Below, in pieces: positions 1 through 9,116 of a stretch of 22,082 nucleotides of DNA. The notes under the pieces were generated by a model. The model was given only the letters and a program-made list of their open reading frames with translations. It searched no databases and was not told where the DNA came from. This DNA comes from Tubiluchus corallicola (lineage: Eukaryota; Priapulida; Priapulimorpha; Priapulimorphida; Tubiluchidae): assembly GCA_030141605.1 (NCBI GenBank), contig JAQGDQ010000422.1, positions 115,780-137,861 of the forward strand. Direction: 5' to 3'. Within the stretch, counting starts at the first letter, position 1. Every line of letters begins with the position of its first letter. A program made the translations under genes and the position numbers.

Positions 1-1090
1 CCCGGTACGTAGTACATGGTTCAAAAATACAGTTGAATTCCAACATTCTCATGTAATACTGACAAATAATATGGCATTGTATGATTTTGTTTGACAGTAT
101 ACAACCACTAAAACTAAAACCACTAAAAAAGCACTAAAACAACATTAAACAATGTAACTAGGTGTTGTCGCAATAATTTTCTAGTAGAATGACCCCCCAC
201 TTGTTGAATAATTGTTAGACTGAGATTTGACGCCCTGTGTGCACTCATCAGTTCTAGAATCATTTGATTTGTTTGACAGTTTTAGATCAGGTTGTTTCCA
301 TGAAAATTTGTGTGTTTGCACAAGATTTACACGTATGTTTTGTAAGAAGCATTACTATTAGTTTTGCATTATTATTATTTGTTTTTGTGACTGCTAAACA
401 ACACTGTTGTAACATCTATAATGGGTGCGTGACCACTTGCTTTTTTTGTAACCTTTTGTACTGTTATATTTTCGGTATTGATCTGTACATGTAACTGTTA
501 TACATGCTATCCATTAAGATTTTTTTAGATTCACATGTGGTTCAAAACTACATTCTTATTGCGTAACAATAATACTCTGTAACTAAGGAAATTTTAAGCA
601 GCTTTATTCATGAGTCTACGCAAACACACTTCACATACTGCGACACTTTCTTGTGTCCGTTGCACTTTATTTTCACCAAATCTTGACAAACTTCAAACAT
701 GAAAAGAAAACTTTGGCATCAAAACAGCATAGTCATCTTTTAAAAGTTTCTAACAAAATCCGTTCCTCAAAAGTATCAAAACAATATATACGATTAGTTC
801 AATATAAAGCTCTTTAGCTTTTGCTTTAAAACCAATGTTGCTGTTGCAATGAGTTTGTTAGATTTTGTGATGAAGTTTTTCTGATCGTATTCTAGCGGAT
901 TTCATTTGACGATTATCCACTTTTTGATGAAGCTTGTGAAACTTACGTCTCGAGGACCTGATGCATGTGAACAACAGGACACTTCAGCAGATTTTGAAGC
1001 ATAATGACCAGAAGGGTTGTGGATCATCATGTTCCATATCAACAGCCGCATTATCTTCAACATCACGTGCAAGTATGCAGAAATGCATCT
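1..1090. other. Non-coding AT-rich flank
   Basis: I see no gene, RNA or clear repeat in the first 1.1 kb. Short open frames here show no family resemblance and have ordinary AT-rich intron composition. If the phosphodiesterase transcript starts upstream of the window, this stretch is intronic. No exon matching the N-terminal part of PDE10 proteins could be found. Confidence 0.5.
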
Positions 1091-1094
1091 CTGG

Positions 1095-1685
1095 AAATGC
1101 AAGTTGCATTGAAAGGCTATGTTCCCATTTTTATGAACCCATTTTTGATATTCTCGGGTGTCAAGGCAAGCGGCAAAGTTGTGTATATCAAAACTAATTT
1201 TCCTTCTTTACAGAATTGCGTTATTGCGTTAGTCTTTTCTTTTCCAAGTTGATATCAGATCCGTTTCAAGGAAGAAATGCGTTTTTATCTAGTGGGTTGA
1301 GATGATGTGAAGCACGATTTGGTATACACGATAGTATGATGTTGTTCTCTCGCATGATGCTGATAAAGTCGAGGTTGAGTGAGTGTGTCACGTGTCCATT
1401 AAGTAACAGCAAGTTTTTTCACCTAATGCACCTTAAAAATGCAGATATCGAATAAAATTGCAACCTTTTTCAGTAACAAGCTGATCTTTAATTAAACCGG
1501 ATTCATACAGTCTGACAAGCTCTCCAATTGCAGCTTGTTACTGTAAATCATGTCGTTTGTCCTTGAAAATGATGAGACGTGGAACAATTATCCCAGCTGC
1601 ACTGAGAAGAGTTGTAGTTTCACGCGTTCAGTCATATTAAACAGGGTGGATGTACTCACCCCAGTAGATTCAATAAGACCTTACA
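1095..1685 (-). pseudogene. Fossil pogo/Tigger-like (DDE_1) transposase
   Basis: Read on the minus strand in several shifted frames, this stretch keeps, in the correct order, the signature blocks of pogo/Tigger/jerky-type transposases. Around 1680-1645 is a degraded first catalytic block reading IESTGVST (families usually have DETG). Around 1616-1543 is TTLLSAAG followed by IVPRLIIFKDKR. Around 1412-1267 is LLLLNGHVTHSLNLDFI, then RENNIILSCIPN and LNPLD. Around 1177-1095 is LTPENIKNGF followed by PFNA. The second catalytic Asp (usually DGH) is Asn, and there are at least two in-frame stops and several frameshifts, so it cannot encode an active enzyme. The family call rests on remembered motif order, not on a search. 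No terminal inverted repeats were located. Confidence 0.8.
1471..1543. repeat. 13-bp perfect inverted repeat inside the transposase fossil
   Basis: CAGTAACAAGCTG at 1471-1483 is repeated as its exact reverse complement at 1531-1543, with a 47 bp loop. It lies between two recognisable blocks of the transposase fossil, where an intact element would have coding sequence. It may mark a nested insertion or a local inverted duplication. Confidence 0.6.
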
Positions 1686-1925
1686 AATGCGCTCTGGGTG
1701 TCAAGTTAAGTCGCTTTTACGGTTGCACTTTAAATTGCTAAATTTGTTGTTTCTGCAGGATAATGCTTTTGATTTCTCTTTTTCTATTTGACTGTAAAAA
1801 ATTTACTTTCTTTAAGCAGGCAAAATCTAAGAACAGCTTTCAACGAAAATAATCTGCTTCATCCAAAAATATCTCATTTGGTCAACAATGCCAGGACGAG
1901 TCAAGAAAAGTCGGCCAGTACTGAA

Positions 1926-1968
1926 ACACACACACTCACACACACACGCACGCACGCACACACACAGA
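1926..1968. repeat. Short (CA)n-type microsatellite
   Basis: An imperfect CA-dinucleotide run with TC and CG interruptions. It is ordinary simple repeat. Confidence 0.85.
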
Positions 1969-1969
1969 T

Positions 1970-2915
1970 ATGATTTGTAAGTTATAGCTATAGTACTATA
2001 GTACTGTAGTAAACTACCTATCTTTTCTCCATCTTTTTCCTAATGTATACCATAAAGAATTATAACAATATACTATAATGGAACTGTACCTTTTGATGGT
2101 AGTAAAATATCATCAGCAAAGCTGCACTAGTTCAATTTTTTCACTCGGGAGAGGGGTACGTGCAGTTCATTGGCGTTCTCGCGAGATATGAGATACAAAA
2201 CTGTTACTTGGCTAAAAAAATTTCGCCAAGTTTTTCACAGGTTAGGCATCTATAAAAAATGTTTAACTTGATTTTCATGATATTTCCCCTTTAAGTGGTT
2301 GTGCAAGGTCATTAACTGCATGAGGTGTTTTACCATATTCTCCCAATCTGGGTAAAAACCAGTTAACATCGGGGAAACAGCACTAACATTTTCTGCACAT
2401 ACCCATCCATTTAGTTGCAAGTTTTGGCAGTGTGTAACTGTTATTGCTTCTATTGTTTACGTCACGGCGTTCTCAAGCTATTCTATTATTTTCAAAACGT
2501 CAAACGCGTGTTTGCCTGTGTGCAGAATTTCCTTTGTCTGTGTGGGTTCGGAATTTCCTTTAGCAAAGCAGGGTGTGTTCTATTATTTCTGCTTCTTGAA
2601 ATAACATAGCGCCCTGGGAGACACGCACTAAGATGTTTTGTTAAGATTGAAAGGAATACAATGCCTTTTCAGATCTGAAAGCTTTCGAAAGTATGTTTAA
2701 CGCAAACACAGGTTACTTAGAAACTGGGTTTCCTTCTTACAGATTTAAAGAGCGAGACAGCGTAAAAATAATTGCTGTTTGGATAAGACAGAAAAAGTTT
2801 TCAGTGCCGCGAACAAAAGACCTTTTAAATGCGGAATTCTAAGATCCGGGTTCTTGTGCATGTATAAATTGTTAAGAGCAAAGAAAATTACTTTCCTATG
2901 TTTTATATTCTTGTA
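1970..2915. other. Non-coding stretch with a TCTCGCGAGA palindrome
   Basis: No gene is visible. The only motif of note is the palindrome TCTCGCGAGA at 2177-2186, which matches the CGCG-type promoter element known in vertebrates, with an inverted CCAAT (ATTGG) just 5' of it near 2170. Just downstream, CTTGGC and GCCAAG form a 6-bp stem around an A-rich loop (about 2208-2231). None of this is enough to call a promoter. Confidence 0.35.
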
Positions 2916-2918
2916 TTG

Positions 2919-3230
2919 TCATAAGTCATAAGTCATTTTATTTCACATTACACATTTACAATAGTTTCATGTACAATATATAGTGAAAGGGCCTACAATG
3001 AACATAATACGAAAAAGCTTTTATTGTTTCTGCACAAGAAAAGCCTCACACACTGTTCACCTATATACGAATGTAAATGTGTTGCGGGCAATCAAAAAGC
3101 AAGGCTTGTTAGATTGTCCCACACTGTGAAAGAAAAAAAAGTAAAGGAAATAATCTGAAAATTTAAAGTGAATCGTATGATAAAAAAACATTTAGTGCTT
3201 AAAATGTAATGATGTCATGAATGAAGCTCA
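2919..3230 (-). mobile_element. Probable LINE 3' tail, minus strand
   Basis: On the minus strand this ends in AATAAAATG followed by a short heptamer repeat (ATGACTT, twice or more, 2919-2940), an arrangement typical of the 3' end of a non-LTR retrotransposon. No reverse transcriptase residues were recognised upstream of it, so the boundaries and identity are tentative. Confidence 0.35.
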
Positions 3231-3293
3231 TATATGAGATGATATGAGATTTTTAAAGCCAGGGCTTACAGCTAAACGCCATTTCTGTTAGCA

Positions 3294-3653
3294 ATGTTTT
3301 CATATTCACATAATAATGGGCAGTTGAAATCGAGTAATCTGTACAATTTGAATGCGCCAAGAATTAGTCTTGCCACTTGTGGTGGTCGGTCATTTGCTTA
3401 TGCTGCCCCGCATCTTTGGAACCATGTGCCCCTTCATGTCAAAACGTCTCCATCACTTCCTTGGTTTAAATACCAAAAAACGTTTTTACATTTTCACCTG
3501 CCTTTAGCATCTCATAATCGTTAAGTTTTAGTCACCTAACACAATTCGATAAATTTTAATTTGTGTAGTGTAACTTTTTAGTTCTGTAATCCTATTGTTT
3601 TTTAACTCTGTAAAGCTGACGAGCTAAGTCAAGCTAATAAATTATTATTATGA
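3294..3653 (+). mobile_element. 3' end of a CR1/L2-like non-LTR retrotransposon
   Basis: An open frame at 3294-3524 contains APRISLATCGGRSFAYAAPHLWNHVP and continues to TSPSLPWFKYQKTFL, with the stop just after. This is the hallmark extreme C-terminus of CR1/L2/Rex-type reverse transcriptase ORFs (pattern: PR..L...G.RSF..AAP.LWN.LP...R.S.SL..FK...KT.LF). Roughly 130 bp of 3' UTR follow, ending in AATAAATTATTATTATG, which runs straight into the compound microsatellite. Only this C-terminal fragment is present, consistent with ordinary 5' truncation on insertion. It lies in the same orientation as the phosphodiesterase gene and upstream of its first exon in the window. Confidence 0.8.
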
Positions 3654-3678
3654 TTGTTGTTGTTGTTGTTGTTGTTGC

Positions 3679-3766
<88 letters not shown>

Positions 3767-3895
3767 CTTGTTGTTGTTGTTGTTGTTCTTGTTCTTGTTC
3801 TTGTTCTTGTTCTTGTCCTTGTTCTTGTTCTTGTTCTTGTTCTTGTTCTTGTTCTTGTTCTTGTTCTTGTTCTTGTTCTTGTTCTTGTTCTTGTT

Positions 3896-3990
<95 letters not shown>

Positions 3991-4010
3991 TATTATTATT
4001 ATTATTATTA
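3654..4010. repeat. Compound microsatellite (TTG)n-(TTCTTG)n-(ATC)n-(ATT)n
   Basis: Four blocks follow each other without spacers: TTG repeats (about 3654-3786), TTCTTG hexamers with one CCTTG variant (about 3787-3893), ATC repeats (3896-3990) and ATT repeats (to about 4010). It starts at the tail of the CR1-like element and ends about 160 bp before the exon 1 acceptor. Long open frames of poly-Leu, poly-Val, poly-Asp/Asn or poly-Met that cross it are artefacts. Confidence 0.95.
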
Positions 4011-4170
4011 ACAGTCTTTGACATTTTTTTTAAATTAAACGCTGAAAGCAGTTTCTTTCACGCGCGTCTTTTCAAATTTTGTCTTTTACTGTTTAATATT
4101 CGTCTGCGGCTCATTTCACTTCCCCGCAGAGTTACAAAATTCTTAACGCATCAACTGCAACGTTTTGCAG

Positions 4171-4282
4171 CTTGCTGTCCACGGGGATAAACGGCAAATG
4201 CTTCAGGAGTTAACCAGAGACATACATAGGAAGAACAACAAGGCACACGTCTTGGCAGAGCTGACGGTGTGTGTAGCATCAG
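4171..4282 (+). CDS. Exon 1: N-terminal entry into GAF-A
   Basis: Acceptor TTTTGCAG precedes 37 codons plus one base, and the donor is CAG|GTGAAT. The product reads LAVHGDKRQMLQELTRDIHR and ends HVLAELTVCVAS; the last part aligns with the first helix of PDE10 GAF-A. The exon begins in phase 0, so an upstream exon ending in phase 0 must exist. None could be recognised in 1-4170. The 5' boundary is therefore supported by the splice consensus and frame only. Confidence 0.75.
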
Positions 4283-4373
4283 GTGAATATTTTACCTAGT
4301 TTTAAACCATCGACCAAAGTCTGATAATAAACAGCATGACTTGAGTAAAACAAAACTTGTCACTGGAGTAGAT

Positions 4374-4650
4374 GAGTAGTACGTCAGACTCGCCTGTGTA
4401 CCAATTTTCTGCACCATCAGGTGATATAAGACCGTTAAAAGCATAAAATACTCTGATGTTAAGTAGGTATATGAGTAGGTGAGTAGTACGTCGGATTCGC
4501 CTCTGCACTAATTTTTTTGCACTACCAGGTGATGTAGAGACCGTTAAACATACTATTACTGTGCTGCTGTTGAGTATGTCGGATTTGCCTCTGCACCAAT
4601 TTTCTACATTAGCAGGTGATGTAGAGACACGTCAAACATAGTACTGTGGT
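4374..4650. repeat. Three diverged tandem copies of an about 100 bp unit
   Basis: Copies begin near 4374, 4481 and 4572. Each starts with GAGTA, continues through a TCGGATTCGCCT-like block and an AATTTTCT block, and then has a CAGGTGAT block. Copies 2 and 3 share GGTGATGTAGAGAC. The CAGGTGA block of each copy matches the exon 1 donor context (CATCAG|GTGA), so each copy contains a possible cryptic donor. An open frame on the minus strand here has no recognisable product. Confidence 0.75.
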
Positions 4651-4747
4651 ACAAACATTTTAAAGCTTTAAATTGAAACCATTGTGTGGCAACGTAATTG
4701 TAATTAATTAGAGTCTGATTATACTATGAAAATGTTTTTCTTTGCAG

Positions 4748-4829
4748 CTGTAAGTGCAGATGGTTATAATTTATATGTACTAGACGAGTATGGCACTGAA
4801 CTTTGCTTCTTCCAACCTCCTTCAGAACT
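4748..4829 (+). CDS. Exon 2: GAF-A first strands
   Basis: Acceptor TTTGCAG and donor CT|GTAAGT, the latter a strong consensus. Two bases complete the Ala codon split with exon 1, 26 codons follow, and two bases split a Leu codon with exon 3. The product (A)VSADGYNLYVLDEYGTEL, then CFFQPPSE, aligns with the beta strands of PDE10 GAF-A that in vertebrates read KADGFALYFLGE and FTPPG. Confidence 0.9.
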
Positions 4830-5073
4830 GTAAGTGTTTTAGCAAATATTGAACAGCGTCGGGTTTCACATGTAATCATTTTATAATTAAAAGCTGCTCA
4901 ATATAATGATTACGTAACTTGCGGTCTTCATAATAATATTTTTTAGAAATTATGCAGTCAGATCATTGCAAGCATTTAAATTCATTTCAATTTTAGAATT
5001 TTACAAATAATTCAAATGCAAAAAAATTAGATGCACATAATCTTGTTAATGCAATAATTACTAGCGAGCAAAC

Positions 5074-5088
5074 TGACGTCATGCAAAT
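5074..5088. promoter_or_regulatory. Composite CRE + octamer motif
   Basis: TGACGTCA (5074-5081), the full palindromic cAMP response element, overlaps ATGCAAAT (5081-5088), the full POU/Oct octamer, in intron 2. Both are exact consensus matches. That they function here is inference. Confidence 0.4.
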
Positions 5089-5445
5089 ATATACAGACTA
5101 AATGAATGCAGGCAGGTTTAGTTAATTTTAATGTCTTTAGTTGCATTCTGTGATAATTTATACCTAGAAACATATTATGCAAAGCATAAATGCTTACAGT
5201 TTTTACAAGCTTGTCTTCCTCAATGCCTTAATTATCTAACTATATATCTTGTTAAATATTCTTTTCAAATATTATTTTTATTTGGAAACTTTTTGTTAGG
5301 AACTGAAACATTCTCATTTGTATTTTTTAATAATGTCATTTGTGTTGATCTGAAATCTTGAATTTTGAAGTATGATCTAGAGTAGGTAAACTACATGGGC
5401 CTGTTAGGCCAATCCGTTTACTTAAATTGTTTCATCTTTTTTCAG

Positions 5446-5548
5446 TGGAACAACAAAATTACAACGTCAAAACATTGAAAATGGAGCTACCGTTGCGACG
5501 TACGTTGCAAGAACGATGAAACCAGTTTGCATCAGCGAACTGAAGGCT
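5446..5548 (+). CDS. Exon 3: middle of GAF-A
   Basis: Acceptor TTTTTTCAG and donor GCT|GTGAGT. One base completes the Leu codon, and 34 codons follow, ending in phase 0. The product contains ENGATVATYVARTMKPVCIS, which aligns with the PDE10 GAF-A segment TQGTTVSAYVAKS; this is the helix and turn around the nucleotide pocket. Confidence 0.9.
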
Positions 5549-5790
5549 GTGAGTTAAAATTTTATGTTACGTAATTTACTGATACAGTAGTTTGTTACTG
5601 TATCGATTTCTTTTCTTTAGATCCGCTTAATCATTACCTATTTGGCTTTTGTAAATATATAATTAGTGTTTAAGTTGCTGTATCAATTTCTTTACTGATC
5701 TGTTTATTCATTGTCTATTTGGCTTCTTTTAATACTTAATTAATGCATAATAAGCTCTGCTTGGTTGTATATTTTAGTATCCAAATCCCT

Positions 5791-6540
5791 GTTTTGAGGA
5801 TAGGTGTTACTAAAACTCGTATGTCAGTACCACAATGATTGTTTTGAGGACAGGTGTTACTAAAACTCGTATGTCAGTACCACAATGATTGTTTTGAGGA
5901 TAGGTGTTACTAAAACTCGTATGTCAGTACCACAATGATTGTTTTGAGGATAGGTGTTACTAAAACTCGTATGCCAGTACCACAATGATTGTTTTGAGGA
6001 CAGGTGTTACTAAAACTCGTATGTCAGTACCACAATGATTGTTTTGAGGGCAGGTGTTACTAAAACTCGTATGTCAGTACAACAATGATTGTTTTGAGGA
6101 TAGGTGTTACTAAAACTCGTATGTCAGTACAACAATGATTGTTTTGAGGATAGGTGTTACTAAAACTCGTATGTCAGTACAACAATGATTGTTTTGAGGA
6201 TAGGTGTTACTAAAACTTGTATGTCAGTACCACAATGATTGTTTTGAGGATAGGTGTTACTAAAACTCGTATGTCAGTACCACAATGATTGTTTTGAGGA
6301 TAGGTGTTACTAAAACTCGTATGTCAGTACAACAATGATTGTTTTGAGGATAGGTGTTACTAAAACTCGTATGTCAGTACAACAATGATTGTTTTGAGGA
6401 TAGGTGTTACTAAAACTCGTATGTCAGTACAACAATGATTGTTTTGAGGATAGGTGTTACTAAAACTCGTATGTCAGTACAACAATGATTGTTTTGAGGA
6501 TAGGTGTTACTAAAACTCGTATGTCAGTACAACAATGATT
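5791..6540. repeat. 50-bp minisatellite, exactly 15 units
   Basis: Fifteen head-to-tail units of exactly 50 bp span 5791-6540 with no insertion or deletion. Only a handful of positions vary: T/C near unit base 11, A/G at base 10, C/T near bases 28 and 34, and C/A at base 41. Units 4-8 and 9-13 share the same order of the C/A variant (C,C,A,A,A), suggesting a 250-bp block duplication. The last unit ends 32 bp before exon 4. Each unit contains TACTAAA, a branch-point-like motif, and TAGGTGT or CAGGTGT, a donor-like motif. The array has no spacers and 50 is not a multiple of 3, so it is neither a CRISPR nor a coding repeat. Confidence 0.97.
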
Positions 6541-6572
6541 GCTGTACTGATTCATTGCATTCATTCTTACAG

Positions 6573-6725
6573 AACAAGGATTACCCGGACGGCATAGGAG
6601 CTGAAGGTACAGGCATCACATCCGTCCTATGTCAGCCTGTAGTAGAACCAGGAGGAGCCCTTCTAGCTGTAATAGAGCTTTACAGAAACAGCAGCAGCCC
6701 ACCATTCCAGGATTTCGATCAAGAG
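6573..6725 (+). CDS. Exon 4: C-terminal half of GAF-A
   Basis: Acceptor TTCTTACAG and donor GAG|GTAATC, with 51 codons in phase 0-0. The product reads NKDYPDGIGAEGTGITSVLC, then QPVVEPGGALLAVIELYRN and ends FDQE. It aligns with PDE10 GAF-A GTGLESGTRIQSVLCLPIV and GILELYRH. Acceptor and branch site must fit into the 32 bp left by the minisatellite; TACTGAT at 6545-6551 is the likely branch region. A longer open frame running into both introns (6504-6764) is a chance extension of this exon. Confidence 0.93.
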
Positions 6726-6936
6726 GTAATCATGTTGAAAGAGGACATATTCCAGGTGCTATGAAAGCGTTGAAATCTATACTGAAAAACAACAATCTAA
6801 GATCAACTTGAGCAACGAGCGTTATCGAATAGTTTTTATTTCATAAAATAGCTGAAATTCTGCATGTTAATAATGTCAAATCTTGCAGGCGCTATTCATC
6901 TACCAGATGGGTCAAGGGTAGGTGGATGAATCGATG

Positions 6937-7167
6937 TACATGATGTTCCAAAAGAAACATATAGAAATATACTGATACGCTAAAATGTATTAGTCGAATC
7001 GCAAAGAAATGTTACTATAGACTTCTGCATTATGGCAAGATAAAAATTCAATTACATTTGCATAATTACATTTTCCTGACTATATAACTTAGCGCTTCTA
7101 GCTACGCGTACTAGAATTACTTATACTGCTGCTATTTAATGCACTCTTTCTTCTGGAACACCCTGTA
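6937..7167. mobile_element. MITE with mariner-like ends
   Basis: A 231 bp segment starts with TACATGATGTTCCAAAAGAAA (minus-oriented partner: TACAGGGTGTTCCAGAAGAAA, the reverse complement of 7147-7167). These 21-bp terminal inverted repeats match at 18 of 21 positions and both begin with TA. The interior is AT-rich and non-coding. TA-flanked short terminal repeats suggest a non-autonomous Tc1/mariner-type element, but the family is not certain. Confidence 0.6.
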
Positions 7168-7291
7168 GTAGCAAAAAGTTCTGTATTAAATCACTGATAA
7201 ACCTGTTCCATTATTGACCAGGTTATTAATGCAGACGAAACACTGTCAAACTAGTAACAGATAATCAATTGTGAATATACTTTATACATAG

Positions 7292-7342
7292 GTGGTTAGC
7301 AGCTATCTGATATGGGGAGCGTTTGCAGTATATTATGCAGAG
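7292..7342 (+). CDS. Exon 5: last helix of GAF-A
   Basis: A 51 bp exon, phase 0-0, with acceptor ATACATAG and strong donor GAG|GTAAGT. The product VVSSYLIWGAFAVYYAE aligns with the final GAF-A helix of PDE10A (VATANLAWASVAIHQVQ). The polypyrimidine tract is poor. The exon is small but fits phase and homology exactly. Confidence 0.85.
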
Positions 7343-7814
7343 GTAAGTCTATACTTGTTATTTTTTTGAGATATACGTCTACAATACAGAAAAAACTACA
7401 AGATTCGTTTTTACAATAAGGTTAAACCACAGATAGTAGCAAAAGTGTACACAACTGTAAAATTAGAAAGACAATTTTTCAGTCGTCCTGCATAGTTCGT
7501 ATACTAAAAGAATAATAGGCCTACTCATTCAAGCATTCTAACTACATTACACCACATAACATGAGAACCGTAAGGAAGTGTATTTTTAGTATAGCGCACA
7601 AGGTGCAATGATTGTTGAAAATCACTTTTTTGCAATACGTTGAAACTTGAATTTTCTCGACTGAATTGCTGCATGGTGTTGCATGCAGAAAAAATGATAA
7701 GTTCTGATATATTTTGCGTTATTTTTGACTAAAATACATCAAAACGTTATCATGCAGCAATAAATGTGTAGCATTTTTAGCAACGGATGTGTCTAATCGT
7801 TCAATACATAATTG

Positions 7815-7835
7815 TACAGGGTGTTTCATAAGTTA
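7815..7835 (+). repeat. Solo terminal repeat resembling the MITE end
   Basis: TACAGGGTGTTTCATAAGTTA resembles the outer end of the 6937-7167 element (16 of 21 positions) but points the other way relative to its right end, so it would be the left end of a separate copy. No matching right end was found downstream. The 139-codon minus-strand open frame over 7833-8252 has no recognisable product. Confidence 0.4.
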
Positions 7836-8627
7836 CTCACTAATTTGATTTGTTAGTAGCCGACTAACACTGTTAATTTTGCGGCACACTTTTACTGAGT
7901 ACTTGAACTGGGACCTAATCTTAAACTGTAGCTCAAAACAATCTACTCTGTGAAATATTGAAAGAGAACATACTATTTTTTCAAGAATTGCGTGAATAAT
8001 TATTACCACAGAAACACAGTTTCGCGTTTGCGCGACAATTTCTACGCGGTTAGTTGCATTTCGCCATTCACTAGTTGAACAGGCACTAGCGTCTGCATGT
8101 CGAAAACGCGTTGCATAAAAAACAGGTGCTGTACCCCTCAGTTTAGAGGTTGTCAGTTGTGATGTAGTACACACATTCGAGAAATCATGCATGAGCATTG
8201 CAGTAAACTTGAAAATTAAAATTTTTAAATTTAAAATTTGCCGAGTTTTCATATATCACATTGAATGTTGTACAGTAGCATTATACTTCAATTTTCGCTT
8301 TCGCAAGCACGTGCAACACACTGTTGGCATGTCTGCACAATTAAAAATTATGTTCAGTTGTCATGTCATCACTAGTTGGGCTCGCCCGATACTAATTAAG
8401 CTTTTGGCCTGTTATATAATTATCAGAAGTTCTTTGGCATTATTATAGGTGTTAAAATGTACACTTTTTACCGTGTTTCATAATGGAATGTGATACGAAA
8501 AATCATCGTGTTTTCCTTTAAAAGTCCTATGACACTATTTTTTATGTTATTTCGTTTTATAGTGCAGGCGGAATTACATATTTCCTAATTTTTAAAACAA
8601 TTTTGACGCATGCTTTTATGTGATATG

Positions 8628-8643
8628 GTAACTTAAATTAAGC
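8628..8643. repeat. Target-site duplication, left copy
   Basis: GTAACTTAAATTAAGC at 8628-8643 recurs exactly at 9101-9116, flanking the RTE-like insertion. A 16-bp perfect direct repeat is typical of target-primed reverse transcription. Confidence 0.85.
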
Positions 8644-9100
8644 AACCTAGAAAACTGGTAGGGGGGGGCAAGCCAGCCCAACTCAGTGCCGGTCCCAAGC
8701 CCGGATAAATAGGGAGGGTTAGGGTCAGGAAGGGCATCCGCCTGTAAAAACTGCGCCAAAACCTTCTATGAATGAGTCGGTGAGACTTAAAGGTAAAGTC
8801 CACAAAGAAGTGGTCAGACCCGCTCTAATCTATGGACTGGAAGCAGCTTCTCTAAAGAAGACCCAAGAGAATAAAATGGGTGCGGTGGAGATGAGGATGT
8901 TGAGATGAATGGTGGGAATAACAAGAAGAGATAAAATTAGAAATAATAATATCAGAGGAACAGTAAAAGTAGTGGAAGCCTCGCAAGACTGTGGGAATTG
9001 AAGACATAAATGAAGAGATGGTCAACAACAGGAATGCGTGGAGAAGACTCGTTCACAACGGCTACCCCGAATAGGGAAAAGCTGGGAAGAAGAAGAAGAA
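8644..9100 (+). mobile_element. Truncated RTE-clade retrotransposon, rearranged
   Basis: The segment between two 16-bp direct repeats ends in (GAA)n, as RTE elements do. From about 8768 it encodes, with stops and frameshifts, an RTE reverse transcriptase C-terminus. It reads VRLKGKVHKEVVRPALIYG, then VEMRMLR, a stop at 8906-8908 where families have Trp, MVGITRRDKIRNNNIRGTVKV, and finally NNRNAWRRLVHNGYPE with a Lys-rich end. The preceding 8680-8765 block (GGATAAATAGG... GTCAGGAAGGGCATCCG) resembles, from memory, the non-coding tail of RTE-like repeats in fish and other aquatic animals, so the order appears rearranged. It lies in intron 5, in sense orientation. Confidence 0.85.
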
Positions 9101-9116
9101 GTAACTTAAATTAAGC
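9101..9116. repeat. Target-site duplication, right copy
   Basis: Exact second copy of the 16-bp repeat at 8628-8643, immediately after the (GAA)n tail of the RTE-like insertion. Confidence 0.85.

Noticed and set aside
1788-1973. Possible small upstream exon with acceptor TTTAAGCAG near 1819
   Set aside because: The following frame runs into the CA repeat, shows no PDE10 N-terminal resemblance and has no clear donor.
3629-4190. Overlapping open frames of 118-178 codons (poly-Leu, poly-Val, poly-Asn/Asp, poly-Met/Thr)
   Set aside because: They are translations of the compound microsatellite in several frames; none has a non-repeat domain or splice support.
5791-6540. CRISPR-like array
   Set aside because: The 50-bp units abut directly with no unique spacers, in a clearly eukaryotic gene. 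The same reasoning excludes the 28-bp array at 13732-14166.
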